64,000 nucleotides of DNA from Streptomyces noursei ATCC 11455 (GCF_001704275.1 NZ_CP011533.1:7936001-8000000); one strand, 5' to 3'; counted from the stretch's first letter, positions 52,219 to 62,379 are shown. The notes: a model not told the origin generated them from the letters alone. Program-made: numbers and translations.

Positions 52219-52692
52219 ATGCTTCGTTCGATTCCTCGCGGGCTTGCGGTGGCCGGCCTCGCCGCGGCCACCCTGGTGGTCCCGGCGGCGGGCGCCGCCA
52301 CCGCGACGACCCCCAGCAGCGCGCACACCACGCTGTGCCCCGCCCACAGCCGGTGCCACGCCAAGCCGGCCCGCCACCACGGCAAGGGCGGCAGCCACGA
52401 AGGCCGGCACGGGCGCGCCCGTTACGACGACGGTTACGGGCGCAGCAGCGAGCACCGTCGCTACGACGACGACTACGGCCGCCGGGACGACGACTACGGC
52501 CGCCGCGACGACGACGGCGGCCGTCGCAGCGACTCGGGTCGGCGCGACGACGACTCCGGGCGCCGTAGCGACGGCGGGCGCCGCGGCGACTCGGGTCGGC
52601 GCGACGACGACGGCCGCGAGGAGTCGGCCCGCCTCGCCGACGGCCTGGGCCGGCACGGCCTCCTCGGCCTCGACTTCCTCGGGCTGCTCTAG
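52219..52692 (+). CDS. Secreted protein with charged tandem repeats
   Basis: 157 residues: a Sec signal peptide (residues 1-26, IPRGLAVAGLAAATLVVPAA), one CPAHSRC pair, a His/Lys/Gly segment, then about 80 residues of repeats around RRDDDYG / RRDDDGG / RRSDSG. The sequence ends in a hydrophobic LLGLDFLGLL tail. The repeat zone alternates Arg and Asp almost evenly and is surely disordered. ATG 52219 lies after AAAGGTGGAAC. A perfect terminator follows. Function unknown; cell-surface or matrix binding is possible. Confidence 0.65.
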   Translation: MLRSIPRGLAVAGLAAATLVVPAAGAATATTPSSAHTTLCPAHSRCHAKPARHHGKGGSHEGRHGRARYDDGYGRSSEHRRYDDDYGRRDDDYGRRDDDGGRRSDSGRRDDDSGRRSDGGRRGDSGRRDDDGREESARLADGLGRHGLLGLDFLGLL

Positions 52693-52721
52693 TCGTCGAG
52701 TTCCAGCGCGTCGCCACCCCA

Positions 52722-52750
52722 GTGGGCCCGGGTCCGGCACCCGGGCCCAC
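52722..52750. terminator. 12-bp perfect hairpin terminator
   Basis: GTGGGCCCGGGT (52722-52733) and ACCCGGGCCCAC (52739-52750) around CCGGC. It lies between the plus-strand secreted protein and the minus-strand hypothetical gene, so it serves both. Confidence 0.75.
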
Positions 52751-52786
52751 CGGCATGAGGAGGCGCCACCCTCCCCGGCCGTGCCG

Positions 52787-53185
52787 TCACGGGTGTGCGA
52801 GCGGCCGCAATCCGCCGTGCACCGGTGTCAGTTCGCTCGCGTACCGGGCCGGCGGCACCGGAAGGGTGCGGCGCGGCGGCAGCACGTCCGGCGCCCGGTG
52901 CGGCCGCAGCGCGGTCAGCGCCATCTCGGTCTCCTCCATCAGTGCCCGGTAGGACACCAGTCGCTGCCATTCGGGATCGGCGACCCCGGGCACCGTCGCG
53001 CACCGCTCCGTCCAGATCTGCACCAGCCCCGCGTACACGGGGGTCTGCCGGACGACCTCGGCGTTGATCCGCGGCGGCGCGGGTGCGACCTCCGTGCCGG
53101 GCGGCAGGGACGGGTCCATCGGAGGGCGGGGGACGAAGGCGGTTCGGCCATGGCCGGCAACGGTGACGGATGAGGGAACACTCAT
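52787..53185 (-). CDS. Hypothetical protein, 132 residues
   Basis: From ATG 53185: soluble, Pro-rich, with a central helical block (INAEVVRQTPVYAGLVQIWT, then WQRLVSYRALMEETEMALTA). No signal peptide, no membrane segment and no motif I can name. Composition and the single well-conserved-looking block support a real Streptomyces gene. ATG 53119 would give a shorter version. Confidence 0.5.
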   Translation of the reverse strand: MSVPSSVTVAGHGRTAFVPRPPMDPSLPPGTEVAPAPPRINAEVVRQTPVYAGLVQIWTERCATVPGVADPEWQRLVSYRALMEETEMALTALRPHRAPDVLPPRRTLPVPPARYASELTPVHGGLRPLAHP

Positions 53186-53360
53186 GGCCGTTGAAACGAT
53201 GCGTCCCGACGATCGGTCACTGCGGATACGCCCGGTCGGCCCCGCATACCCCGTCTCATAACATCCCAAAGCACTGCGCGCGATGCAGGGAATATCACCT
53301 CTTACAGTGATCTCTCATTGAGAACCGGACCAACACCGGCCAAAAGGCGTTGACGCTGAC

Positions 53361-54419
53361 ATGGAACCGAGGGAGTTGTGGGAGCGCCACGCGGTACTCG
53401 CACAGGCGTTTTGCATCAGCGATGACGAGGTCCGCCGGACGCAAGGACTCCTCGACGAGGCCGAGGCCCGCCGCTCGCGGACCCTGGCCGCCTTCGCGGT
53501 GACCGTGGGCAGCGACGAGGTGGTCGCCGATCTGCTCGGCCTCGACGCCCGCGAAGTGCGCCTGGCCCGCCGTACGGTCGGCAAGGACGACGCCCGTGCG
53601 GTGGCCAAGAGCCTGCTCGACGAGTCCGCCAGGGAGCGCCGCGCCGCCCGTCGGGCCGACACCTCGGAGCGGCCGGAGCGGCCGGAGCAGAACCGGTCCA
53701 TCTCGCCGGCCGCCGCGGCCGCCGCGGCCGCGGCCGCCGCAGCCGCGATCGGCAACGGCTGGCCCCGGGCCACCACCGCGGGCAGCGCGTCCACCATCCC
53801 CGTCGCCCCGGCCGCCCCGCCGGACGCCACCCGCATCCCCCCGCGCCCGGCCGCGCCCGCGCCCATGCCGCCGCCCGCCCCCACGCCCCCGCCCGTCACC
53901 GAACCGGCCTGGTCACCGGCGCTGGACGCGGTCCTGGTGCACAGTCACCACACCGGCGCCGACCTCTCGGCGCTCGCCGCCGAACTGGGCCTGGACGTGG
54001 CGATCCTGGCCGCCCGCGCCCACCAACTCGCCGCCGAGTCCCACACCGCCCGCCCCACGGCACCGGACCGCATCGGCCGCCACCGACGGATGGCCGACGC
54101 CCAACCCACCGCCCCGGCCGACGCCGGCCACCAGCCCCGCACCGAGGCTCCACCGCCCCACTCCCCGTACGAGCCGCACGCCACCTGGGCGTCGCCCGGC
54201 CACCCCGCCGCGTGGGCGGCGCCACAGGATCCCTATGCCTCCTGGACGCCACAGGAGGCCCACGCCGCCTGGTCATCCCCACCGCCACCGGTGGCGGCGG
54301 CGCCCACCTGGGATCCCAGCGCCGTCACCGTCGCCCAGCACGACTGGGACGGCATCCTCAGCCAATGGGAGGCCGCCAGCGCGCCGTACACCTCCAGTCC
54401 GGGGCAACAATTCCCCTGA
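53361..54419 (+). CDS. Hypothetical protein with N-terminal helical domain and Pro/Ala-rich tail
   Basis: 352 residues. Residues 1-100 are helical and charged (ELWERHAVLAQAFCISDDEV, DLLGLDAREVRLARRTVGKD) with a possible DNA-binding or sigma-like repeat; a second similar block (LSALAAELGLDVAILAARAH) lies near 200-220. Between and after are low-complexity parts: a run of 13 Ala at about 116-128 and a Pro/Ser/Trp-rich C-terminus with PYASW and AHAAW repeats. The two blocks look like helix-turn-helix-type repeats. TCTCA-T-TGAGA (53313-53323) upstream may be an operator. Confidence 0.55.
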   Translation: MEPRELWERHAVLAQAFCISDDEVRRTQGLLDEAEARRSRTLAAFAVTVGSDEVVADLLGLDAREVRLARRTVGKDDARAVAKSLLDESARERRAARRADTSERPERPEQNRSISPAAAAAAAAAAAAAIGNGWPRATTAGSASTIPVAPAAPPDATRIPPRPAAPAPMPPPAPTPPPVTEPAWSPALDAVLVHSHHTGADLSALAAELGLDVAILAARAHQLAAESHTARPTAPDRIGRHRRMADAQPTAPADAGHQPRTEAPPPHSPYEPHATWASPGHPAAWAAPQDPYASWTPQEAHAAWSSPPPPVAAAPTWDPSAVTVAQHDWDGILSQWEAASAPYTSSPGQQFP

Positions 54420-54491
54420 CCCCGGGCGGCCCGCGCCGCCGCCCGCGAACACCCGTTCCCACCGTCTCCCGGTCATCGCCTAAAGTGGTGC

Positions 54492-54575
54492 GCGAGCCGT
54501 GACTGGCGCTTGGGTGGAGTACCACCGGGAAGCGGCTCGGCCACTTCGGCCAATGCCGTGCGCCTGGGCGATCCC
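54492..54575 (+). ncRNA. ZTP (pfl) riboswitch upstream of folD
   Basis: The sequence carries the two conserved parts of the pfl motif: GTGACTGGCGC with the GGTGGAGTACCACCGGGAAG hairpin segment, then GCGGC...GCCG pairing and the distal CGCCTGGGCGA. ZTP riboswitches sense the purine intermediate ZTP/ZMP and raise one-carbon enzyme expression; folD is one of their usual targets. The aptamer is followed by CGTACGACGTACG (about 54576-54588) and the AGGAGG ribosome site at 54593-54598, a likely translational switch. TAAAGT at 54481-54486 may be the -10 box. Confidence 0.85.
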
Positions 54576-54603
54576 GTACGACGTACGACGCTCAGGAGGC
54601 GCC

Positions 54604-55473
54604 ATGTCGCAGACCACGTCCCCCACCGCCCGCCTGATGGACGGCAGCGCGCTCGCCCGTCGGATGGTCGGGGAGGCCGCCGAGCGCGCCGCGGCACTCG
54701 CCGCGCGCACCGGCCGGGCGCCGTGCCTGGCCACCGTCCTCGTGGGCGACGACCCGGCCTCGGTCACCTACGTCCGGATGAAGCGCAACCGCTGCGCCGA
54801 GGCCGGCGTCCAGTCGCGGCACATCGCGCTGCCCGCCGACACCACCACCGCCCAACTCGTCGACACCATCGGCGAGTTGTCGGACGACTCCGGTGTGCAC
54901 GGCATCCTGCTCCAGCACCCGGTCGGTCCGCACATCGACGAGCGCGCGGCCTTCGAGGCCATCGCCCCCGAGAAGGATGTCGACGGGGTCACCGCGCACT
55001 CCTTCGCCGCGATGAGCCTCGGCATGGACGGCTTCGCGTCCTGCACCCCCGGCGGCATCATGCACCTCCTGGACCACTACGACGTCGATCTGACCGGCAA
55101 GCACGCGGTGGTCGTCGGGCGCAGCGCGATCCTCGGCAAGCCCGTGGGGATGCTGCTGCTCGGCCGCGACGCCACCGTCACCTACTGCCACTCCCGCACC
55201 ACCGACCTCGCCGCCCACACCAGGGAGGCCGATGTGCTGATCGCCGCGGTCGGCCGTCCCCGCTTCCTCCACGGCGACCAGCTCAAGCCCGGAGCCGTCG
55301 TCATCGACGCCGGCTACAACCCCGGCAACGTCGGCGATGTCGACTTCCCGTCCGCGGCGGCGGTCGCGAGCCTGATCACCCCCGTGCCCGGAGGTGTCGG
55401 CCCGATGACCATCGCCACCCTGCTCACCCAGACCGTCGACGCGGCCACCCGGCAGCTGGGGGCGGCGGGCTGA
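54604..55473 (+). CDS. folD: Methylenetetrahydrofolate dehydrogenase/cyclohydrolase
   Basis: 289 residues, bifunctional enzyme interconverting methylene-, methenyl- and formyl-tetrahydrofolate with NADP. Motifs: substrate site YVRMKRNRC, HGILLQHPVGPHID, the signature GRSAILGKPVGMLLLGRDAT, and PVPGGVGPMTIATLL. Complete and normal in length. ATG 54604 follows AGGAGG; a frame extension to 54499 falls inside the riboswitch and is not coding. Confidence 0.95.
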   Translation: MSQTTSPTARLMDGSALARRMVGEAAERAAALAARTGRAPCLATVLVGDDPASVTYVRMKRNRCAEAGVQSRHIALPADTTTAQLVDTIGELSDDSGVHGILLQHPVGPHIDERAAFEAIAPEKDVDGVTAHSFAAMSLGMDGFASCTPGGIMHLLDHYDVDLTGKHAVVVGRSAILGKPVGMLLLGRDATVTYCHSRTTDLAAHTREADVLIAAVGRPRFLHGDQLKPGAVVIDAGYNPGNVGDVDFPSAAAVASLITPVPGGVGPMTIATLLTQTVDAATRQLGAAG

Positions 55474-55480
55474 GGCCCGA

Positions 55481-55924
55481 TCACGCCACCGTGACCGTGG
55501 CCTTCCAGAGCAGGACATGGTGTGCGCAGAGCGAGCCGGGGGAGGCGTGACAGGTCCGCCGCGCGGTGAGCGTGGCGGTGCCCCGTCCGGCCGCGACGAA
55601 GCGTCCGGTGGTGCCGCCGGCCGGTGTCACGCCGGCCGCCGTGCGCCGGAGCACCGCGGTGCCGCCGGCGACCGGAGCGCTCCAGGCGTAGGTCGTGCCG
55701 CCGGTGCGCTCACCGGTGAGCCGGACCTCGATCACGTCCCCGGTGTGCACGGTGAGCGTCCGGCCGTTGTCCGCGTCGGCGAGCAGGACGCCGTGGGCCG
55801 GGGTGGCCCGGACCGCACGGGGGAGGGCCGGGCCCGGCGCGGCCGGCGCCGTGGCGGAGGCCGTTCCCATGCCCAGTGCCGCACTCGCGGCGCACGCCGC
55901 GGCCAGATACCTCGTCGCCTTCAT
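55481..55924 (-). CDS. Secreted protein, possible chagasin-type (I42) inhibitor
   Basis: 147 residues with a Sec signal peptide (about 1-24, YLAAACAASAALGMGTASAT). The mature part resembles the I42 chagasin fold: GDVIEVRLTGERTGGTTYAW (the loop that enters cysteine-protease sites), SAPVAGG and a final HHVLLWKATVTVA strand. One Cys pair (TCHASPGSLC) is present. The match is by pattern only, and other immunoglobulin-like folds are possible. Confidence 0.55.
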   Translation of the reverse strand: MKATRYLAAACAASAALGMGTASATAPAAPGPALPRAVRATPAHGVLLADADNGRTLTVHTGDVIEVRLTGERTGGTTYAWSAPVAGGTAVLRRTAAGVTPAGGTTGRFVAAGRGTATLTARRTCHASPGSLCAHHVLLWKATVTVA

Positions 55925-56254
55925 GGGACTCCAAATGCCGGAAGAGGACCGTCGGTCGAGAGCCGGGCGCGGGCGCGGCCCGGTCGTCCGCGCGGTGGCG
56001 CCGTCATGCTCTCAGGCGGGGCGGCCCGGTGGTATCAGCAGAAAGAGTGAACGGCGGCGGGGGTGGGCGGGTTGATCCGGTCAGGGTGAGGCCCGGTGCG
56101 GGGCTCGGCGTGATGCCGGTTCGATGCTGGTTCGGCGCCTGGGGTGTTGCCCCGCGCGCGGGGTGTGCGCGCAGGTCACGGGCCCGGTGGGTAGCATTCC
56201 CTGCCGCCGCAGCTGCCGGCTCATGCTCATGTCATACGGGGGGTTTGCTCTTAC
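55925..56254. promoter_or_regulatory. Divergent intergenic region between inhibitor and DUF5685 genes
   Basis: No gene seen. It contains an 11-base tandem repeat GATGCYGGTTC (56112-56122 and 56123-56133) and a GGGTAGCATTCCC patch near 56199-56211 that could be a -10 region for the DUF5685 gene 45-55 bases downstream. Confidence 0.35.
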
Positions 56255-57667
56255 ATGTTCGGAATCGTCAGGCCCTGTTCCCATCGGCTGACCCAAGGGC
56301 TCAAGACCGAGTGGATGGCCCACTTGTGCGGCCTGTGTCTGGCGCTGCGCGCCGACCACGGCCAGTTCGCACGGATCGTCACCAACTACGACGGCCTGAT
56401 CGTCTCGGTGCTGACCGACGCCCAGTCCGGCCGGACCGAACTCCGACGCCGCACCGCCGGCCCCTGCCCCCTGCGCGGGATGCGGACCGCCTCGGTCGCC
56501 CAGGGGGAGGGCGCGCGCCTCGCGGCGTCGGTGTCCCTCGTCCTCGCCTCGGCGAAGATCCGTGACCACGTCGCCGACGGGAACGGGGTGCTGCGCCGCC
56601 GTCCGATGGCCGCCGCGGCGCGCCGGGTCGCCGCGGGCTGGGACCGGGCCGGGGCCCGCACCGGCGCCGCGCTCGGCTTCGACACCGCCGTCCTCGTCGA
56701 CGCGGTGGACCGGCAGTTGGGCATCGAGGAACTGGCCGGCCCGGGGACGCTGCTGACGGTGATCACCGAGCCGACCGAGACGGCCACCGCCGCGGCCTTC
56801 GCACACACCGCGGTGCTGGCGGGCCGGCCCGGCAACGCCGCGCCGCTGGCCGAGGCCGGCCGGCTCTTCGGTCGACTGGCCCACCTCCTCGACGCCGTGG
56901 AGGACCGTGCGGCGGACGCCGCCGAGGGCGCCTGGAACCCGATCACCGCCACCGGCGCCGGCCTGGCCGAAGCCCGCCGGCTGTGCGACGACGCACTGCA
57001 CGGCATCCGACTGGCGCTGCGCGACGTGGAGTTCACCGACTCGGCCCTGGTCCATGTGCTGCTGGTGCACGAACTGCGGCGCTCGGTGGACCGCGCCTTC
57101 GGGACGTCGTCCTGCTCCCACCAGGGCCACGGCGCGACGCCCGGCCCCTACGACCCGCAGGGCGGGAACCCGTACGCCAACAATCCCTATGCCGACAATC
57201 CCTACGGGAACAATCCCTACGGGAACCCGTACGGGAACGGGGGCGTGCCCAACGGGGGTTCCCCGTACGGGCAGCCGCCGGTCGGCGGTCCGTACGCCGG
57301 TGGTCAGCAGCATCTGAACGTCCCGCAGGCCCCGGCCGGCGGCGGGCCGGTTCCGCCCGGCGGCTCGGGCGGTGGCTACGGCGGCGGGGACGGCGGACCG
57401 GGCGGCGGCGACGGCCGGTCGCCGCACTTCCCGCAGCCGCCGAAGAAGCCGCGCGGCTTCTGGGCGGGCTGCGCGGTGGCCATCGGGCTGTGCTGCACCT
57501 GCAAGGTCTGCTGCGCGTCGGAGTTCGAGGGGCCGTGGTCGCGCAAGACGCGCGAGGGCTGCTGCCACAGCTGCGACTGTTGCGACTGCTGCAACTGCGG
57601 TGACGGCTGCGGCTGCTGCTGCGACAGCTGTGACTGTTGCGATGGCTGTGGCTGCTGCGACTGCTGA
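56255..57667 (+). CDS. DUF5685 protein with a 25-cysteine tail
   Basis: 470 residues. Residues 1-280 match DUF5685 (FGIVRPCSHRL, HLCGLCLALRADHGQFARIV, with conserved Cys), all helical. A low-complexity middle follows (NPYGNNPYGNPYGNG; then Gly/Pro). The last 66 or so residues carry 25 Cys in pairs and triplets (CCTCKVCC, CDCCDCCNC, GCCCDSCDCCDGC). The tail could be a metal store, a redox module or an Fe-S site. ATG 56255. Function of the family is not established to my knowledge. Confidence 0.78.
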   Translation: MFGIVRPCSHRLTQGLKTEWMAHLCGLCLALRADHGQFARIVTNYDGLIVSVLTDAQSGRTELRRRTAGPCPLRGMRTASVAQGEGARLAASVSLVLASAKIRDHVADGNGVLRRRPMAAAARRVAAGWDRAGARTGAALGFDTAVLVDAVDRQLGIEELAGPGTLLTVITEPTETATAAAFAHTAVLAGRPGNAAPLAEAGRLFGRLAHLLDAVEDRAADAAEGAWNPITATGAGLAEARRLCDDALHGIRLALRDVEFTDSALVHVLLVHELRRSVDRAFGTSSCSHQGHGATPGPYDPQGGNPYANNPYADNPYGNNPYGNPYGNGGVPNGGSPYGQPPVGGPYAGGQQHLNVPQAPAGGGPVPPGGSGGGYGGGDGGPGGGDGRSPHFPQPPKKPRGFWAGCAVAIGLCCTCKVCCASEFEGPWSRKTREGCCHSCDCCDCCNCGDGCGCCCDSCDCCDGCGCCDC

Positions 57668-57801
57668 GCGGCGGGGCGCGCGGGAAAAGCAGGGGTGGGG
57701 TCCGCGACGGGAGTGTTACCGTCGGGCCCCTGTCACCGCGCCCTCGGACCGTGGCGCCGGATCGCGCCGGTCGTCGGCCCCGCACCCAGAACGGAACTGT
57801 C

Positions 57802-58314
57802 GTGAGCACCACCTGGACCACCCGCTCCGAGACGCCCGAGGACGCCGCCGCGATCCGCGGGATCAACCTCGCGGCGTTCCCCTCAGCCGAGGAGGCCGAC
57901 CTGGTGGACGCCCTGCGCGCGGACCCGGAAGCCTGGATCGACGGCCTCTCCCTGGTGTCCCGGGCGCCGGACGGCACCCCCGCCGGGCACGCCCTGCTCA
58001 CCCGCTGCCACATCGACGGCCGGCCCGCGCTGGCGCTGGCTCCGTGTGCGGTACTGCCGGCCCACCAGCGCCGGGGCGCCGGGGCGGCCGCCATCCGCGC
58101 CGCGCTCGACGCCGCCCGGGCGCAGGGCGAGGGCCTGGTGGTGGTCCTCGGTCACTCCGACTACTACCCGCGGTTCGGCTTCGTCCCGGCGTCCCGCTTC
58201 GGCATCCGGGCCCCGTTCGACGTGCCCGACGAGGCGCTGATGGCCCTCGTGCTGGACGCGTCCCACGCCGTGCCGAGCGGAGTGATCCGGTACGCGGCGG
58301 CGTTCGGGGTCTGA
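57802..58314 (+). CDS. GNAT N-acetyltransferase (YhbS-like)
   Basis: 170 residues. Single GNAT domain with LAPCAVLPAHQRRGAGAAAI (acetyl-CoA P-loop) and the YhbS-type end VVLGHSDYYPRFGFVPASRF. The start is GTG 57802, set by homology (VSTTWTTRSETPEDAAAIRG); the ribosome site is weak. Substrate unknown. Confidence 0.85.
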   Translation: MSTTWTTRSETPEDAAAIRGINLAAFPSAEEADLVDALRADPEAWIDGLSLVSRAPDGTPAGHALLTRCHIDGRPALALAPCAVLPAHQRRGAGAAAIRAALDAARAQGEGLVVVLGHSDYYPRFGFVPASRFGIRAPFDVPDEALMALVLDASHAVPSGVIRYAAAFGV

Positions 58315-58402
58315 CGGTCCATCAGGGTCCGGTGTGCCGACGGGGCGTGCCCGGCCGCCGGCCGCGGACGGGCACATCCCGGACACCGGGCGGAGCCGGG
58401 CT

Positions 58403-59674
58403 CTACGCGGCGTCCCAGGTGACGGGGAGGCGCTGCACCCCGTGCATGGAGAGGTCGTTGCGCAGCGGCACCTCGTGCGGCGGCACGGCCAGCCGCAGCG
58501 TAGGGAAGCGGGTGAGCAGCGCGGGGAAGGCCACGCGCATCTCGACGCGGGCCAGCTGCTGGCCCAGGCACTGGTGGATGCCGTGCCCGAAGGCGAGATG
58601 GCCGGTGGCCTTGCGCCGCAGGTCCAGGCGGTCCGGGTCGGGGAAGCGCTGCGGGTCGCGGTTGGCGGCCTGGAGGGAGACGGTGACCGACTCCCCGGCC
58701 CTGATCGACTGCCCCTCCAGCTCGATGTCCTCCAGCGCCGCCCGGACCCCGGTGTGGGCGATGGTGAGGTAGCGCATCAGCTCCTCCACCGCCTGCTCGG
58801 CGAGACCGGGATCGGCGCGCAGGGCGTCGGCCTGGTCCGGATGGGTCAGCAGGGCGAAGGTGCCGAGCGAGATCATGTTCGAGGTGGTGTCCAGCCCCGC
58901 GCCCAGGAGGAAGCTCCCGAGGCCGGCCAGCTCCTCGTCGGTGAGGTCGGTGCCGGTCAGGTCGCTGAGCAGATCGTCGGTGGGCCGGGCGCGCTTGGCG
59001 CGCACCAGCTCCCCGACGAACTCCTGGAGCGCGGCCATGGCGGCGTACTGCTCCTCCACCGACCCCTCCGTGCTGGACGCGGTCATGGCGTGCTGCTGGA
59101 AGCGCGCGCGTTCGGCGTAGGGCACTCCGAGCAGTTCGCAGATCATCAGCGCCGGAACGGGGTGCGCGAAAGCCTTCACCAGGTCGACCTGCGGGCCCTG
59201 TCGCTCCATGGCGTCCAGGTGCTCGGCGGTGATCTGCTCGACGCGTGAGGTCAGCTCGCGCATCCGACGGACCGTGAACTTGCCCATGAGCAGCCGCCGG
59301 TAGCGGGTGTGGTGCGGCGGGTCGATGCCGGTCAGGTCGCCGACCGTGGCCGGCGGGAGCTCCACGGCCGCTGTGCCCGGGAACGGCATGTGCATCAGCT
59401 CGTAGCGCGAACTGAAGCGGTGGTCGGCGGCCACCGCACGGGCCACGGAGTACCCGGTGGCCAGCCAGCCGAGGTGCCCGTCGGGGTAGCGCATCCGGCG
59501 GAGCGGTTGTTCCTCGCGCAGTTCCGCAAGTTCGGCGGGCGGGGCGAAGGGGCATCCCGCGGGGCGGGTGATCGGCAGCTCGGTGAGCGGTTCCCGCGCC
59601 GGCCGCGCGGCCGGCGCTGACGAGGGCGCCGACGGTGCCGAAGACGTCGTGGGGGTTGCGGGTTCGTGTGACAT
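58403..59674 (-). CDS. Cytochrome P450
   Basis: 423 residues with I-helix GAGLDTTSN, ExxR (EELMRY) and heme loop [15 protein letters not shown]. The N-terminal 35 residues are Ser/Ala/Pro-rich and probably disordered. ATG 59674 follows GGAAGGA. It is 94 bases downstream of the DrrAB-like exporter genes and probably in their operon, suggesting a shared tailoring/export or detoxification role. Confidence 0.9.
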   Translation of the reverse strand: MSHEPATPTTSSAPSAPSSAPAARPAREPLTELPITRPAGCPFAPPAELAELREEQPLRRMRYPDGHLGWLATGYSVARAVAADHRFSSRYELMHMPFPGTAAVELPPATVGDLTGIDPPHHTRYRRLLMGKFTVRRMRELTSRVEQITAEHLDAMERQGPQVDLVKAFAHPVPALMICELLGVPYAERARFQQHAMTASSTEGSVEEQYAAMAALQEFVGELVRAKRARPTDDLLSDLTGTDLTDEELAGLGSFLLGAGLDTTSNMISLGTFALLTHPDQADALRADPGLAEQAVEELMRYLTIAHTGVRAALEDIELEGQSIRAGESVTVSLQAANRDPQRFPDPDRLDLRRKATGHLAFGHGIHQCLGQQLARVEMRVAFPALLTRFPTLRLAVPPHEVPLRNDLSMHGVQRLPVTWDAA

Positions 59675-59768
59675 GGGTCAAGTCCTTCCGTGTGCAACGC
59701 AGTTGGATGGTCGCGTGGAGTGGTCGGGGTGTGGCGTGCCCGGGGCGCGGCGGAGTCGTCGGGCCCGG

Positions 59769-60562
59769 TCAGCGCTTGGCGTGGCGGCGGAAGGCGATGC
59801 GCGCCCACCCGTAGCCGGCCAGGGCGAGGCCGACGCACCAGGCGAGGGCGGCCATCCCGCTGTTGCCGATCGGCGTGCCCGTCAGCAGGCCCCGCACGGT
59901 CTCGTTGATCGGGGTGAAGGGCTGGTACTCGGCGAACCAGCGGATTCCGGCCGGCATGGACTCCGGCGGGACGAAGGCGCTGCCCAGGAAGGGCAGGAAG
60001 GTCAGCGGCATCGGGGCGTTGCTCGCCGATTCGACGGTCCTGGCCACCAGCCCCATCGCGGCGGCCAGCCAGGTGAGGGCGAAGGTCAGCAGGGCGAGCA
60101 GGCCGATCGCGGCGATCCAGTCGAGGGGGGTGGCGTGCGGGCGGAAACCGATGGCCAGTGCGACGGCGATGACCAGGGTGAGGCTGACCATGGTCTGGAC
60201 GACGCTGCCGACCACATGACCGGTGAGCACCGAACCGCGCGAGATCGGCATGGTGCGGAAGCGGTTGATGATTCCCTCGGTCATGTCGGTGCACACCGAC
60301 ACCGCGGTGGCGACCGCGCCCGAGGTCGCCGCCATCAGGATGATCCCCGGCGCGAGGTAGTTGATGTACCCACTCCGGTCGTCCGCGCCGTTCGGGAGCC
60401 CGATGCCGCTGCCGAGCGCTCCGCCCAGGACGTAGACGAACAGCAGCATCATCAGGATGGGCATGGCGACGATCGAGATCGTCATGGACGGATAGCGCCG
60501 CGCGTGCTTGAGGTTGCGCCGCAGCATCGTCATCGAGTCGCGCAGCGCGTACGAGGGGGTGC

Positions 60563-60566
<4 letters not shown>
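59769..60566 (-). CDS. ABC-2 type exporter permease (DrrB-like)
   Basis: 265 residues, six membrane helices, with the DrrB/ABC-2 pattern (SMTISIVAMPILMMLLFVYV, GIINRFRTMPISRGSVLTGH, PLTFLPFLGSAFVPPESMPA, ITPINE-like QPFTPINETVRGLL). ATG 60566 overlaps the ATPase stop (ATGA). Substrate unknown; relatives export anthracycline-like compounds. Confidence 0.9.
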
Positions 60567-61609
<1,043 letters not shown>

Positions 61610-61860
61610 GACGCCATCATGGCACACATGTGGCGCCACTGCGAGAGTGCTGGCGTCAAATGTGTGCCGTGATGGCGTCGAGCGGGCGATCGTGTCGCGT
61701 TGTCGGGGCTTTCGTGGGGTGTGACCTGGGTGCGTCCTGGGTGTGTGAGTCGGCGTCAGGTGGATGGTGGTCGGAGTGGGGTGCCTTGTGGTGCCTGTGA
61801 TGTGTGCCCGGCGTGGGTGGTTGGCGCGGCCGGCGCTATGCGTGGTGCCATGATGACGTC
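61610..61860. promoter_or_regulatory. Three copies of a 16-base operator-like motif
   Basis: GTGCCRTGATGRCGTC occurs at 61610-61625 (minus strand), 61665-61680 (plus) and 61845-61860 (plus). The first two form the core of a 24-25-base inverted repeat (61608-61632 and 61657-61681) that covers the start of the DrrA-like gene. Short copies of TGGCGYC lie between. No gene is seen from 61682 to 61964. Confidence 0.6.
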
Positions 61861-61964
61861 AGATGTGGCGTCGCAGGTCGTGCGCTCGCTGCCGTCATCG
61901 TCGCGGCCTGGTCGCCGGCCTCGCGGGGGCGAGCCCGGCCGCCTCGACGGGCGTCGGACAGGCC

Positions 61965-62309
61965 CTAGCCCTCCGGGTAGAAGACGAACAGCGTGCAGCC
62001 CGTCGTCGTCTGCGGGACGTGCCAGGATCCGGCCGGCGCGTGGATGAACGAGCCGGCCGGATAGTCCCGTTCGCCGTCGTTGAAGACGCCCGAGACCACG
62101 AACACCTCCTCCGGGCCCGGCTCGTGGACGTCGATGCCCTCCCAGCAGGTCTGCGGATCCATCTCCAGGACCTGGGCCTTGGCGCCGTTCTCCGCGCTCC
62201 ACAGGGGACGGGACCGGATGCCGGGAAAGATCTCGTGCACCGGTGCGTCCGCCAGCGCGGTCCACACGTAGCCGGCCTGTCCGTTTCCTGCGTTCTCTTT
62301 CGTAGCCAT
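61965..62309 (-). CDS. Small cupin-domain protein
   Basis: 114 residues, single cupin (ChrR-like) barrel: motif 1 GIDVHEPGPEEVFVVSGVFN (metal ligand His and Glu), motif 2 PAGSFIHAPAGSWHVPQT (His). A short metal-binding cupin, possibly a dioxygenase or sensor. Divergent from the GlxA-type regulator, with 70 bases between and a palindromic site in that gap, so the two are likely regulated together. Confidence 0.85.
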   Translation of the reverse strand: MATKENAGNGQAGYVWTALADAPVHEIFPGIRSRPLWSAENGAKAQVLEMDPQTCWEGIDVHEPGPEEVFVVSGVFNDGERDYPAGSFIHAPAGSWHVPQTTTGCTLFVFYPEG

Positions 62310-62345
62310 GCGGACAGCCTCGTCGGTCGGCGCCGACCGGCCGAG

Positions 62346-62365
62346 TGTCAGGAATGACATCCTGA
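62346..62365. promoter_or_regulatory. Overlapping palindromes between cupin and regulator genes
   Basis: TGTCA-GGAA-TGACA (62346-62359) overlaps TCAGGA-ATGACA-TCCTGA (62348-62365). The site lies 37 bases from the cupin start and 15 from the regulator start, a likely operator for one or both. Confidence 0.55.
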
Positions 62366-62379
62366 GGTACTTTTCTGCC

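Noticed and set aside
54499..54603. Extended folD N-terminus
   Set aside because: This stretch is the ZTP riboswitch and expression platform; AGGAGG and FolD homology both point to ATG 54604.
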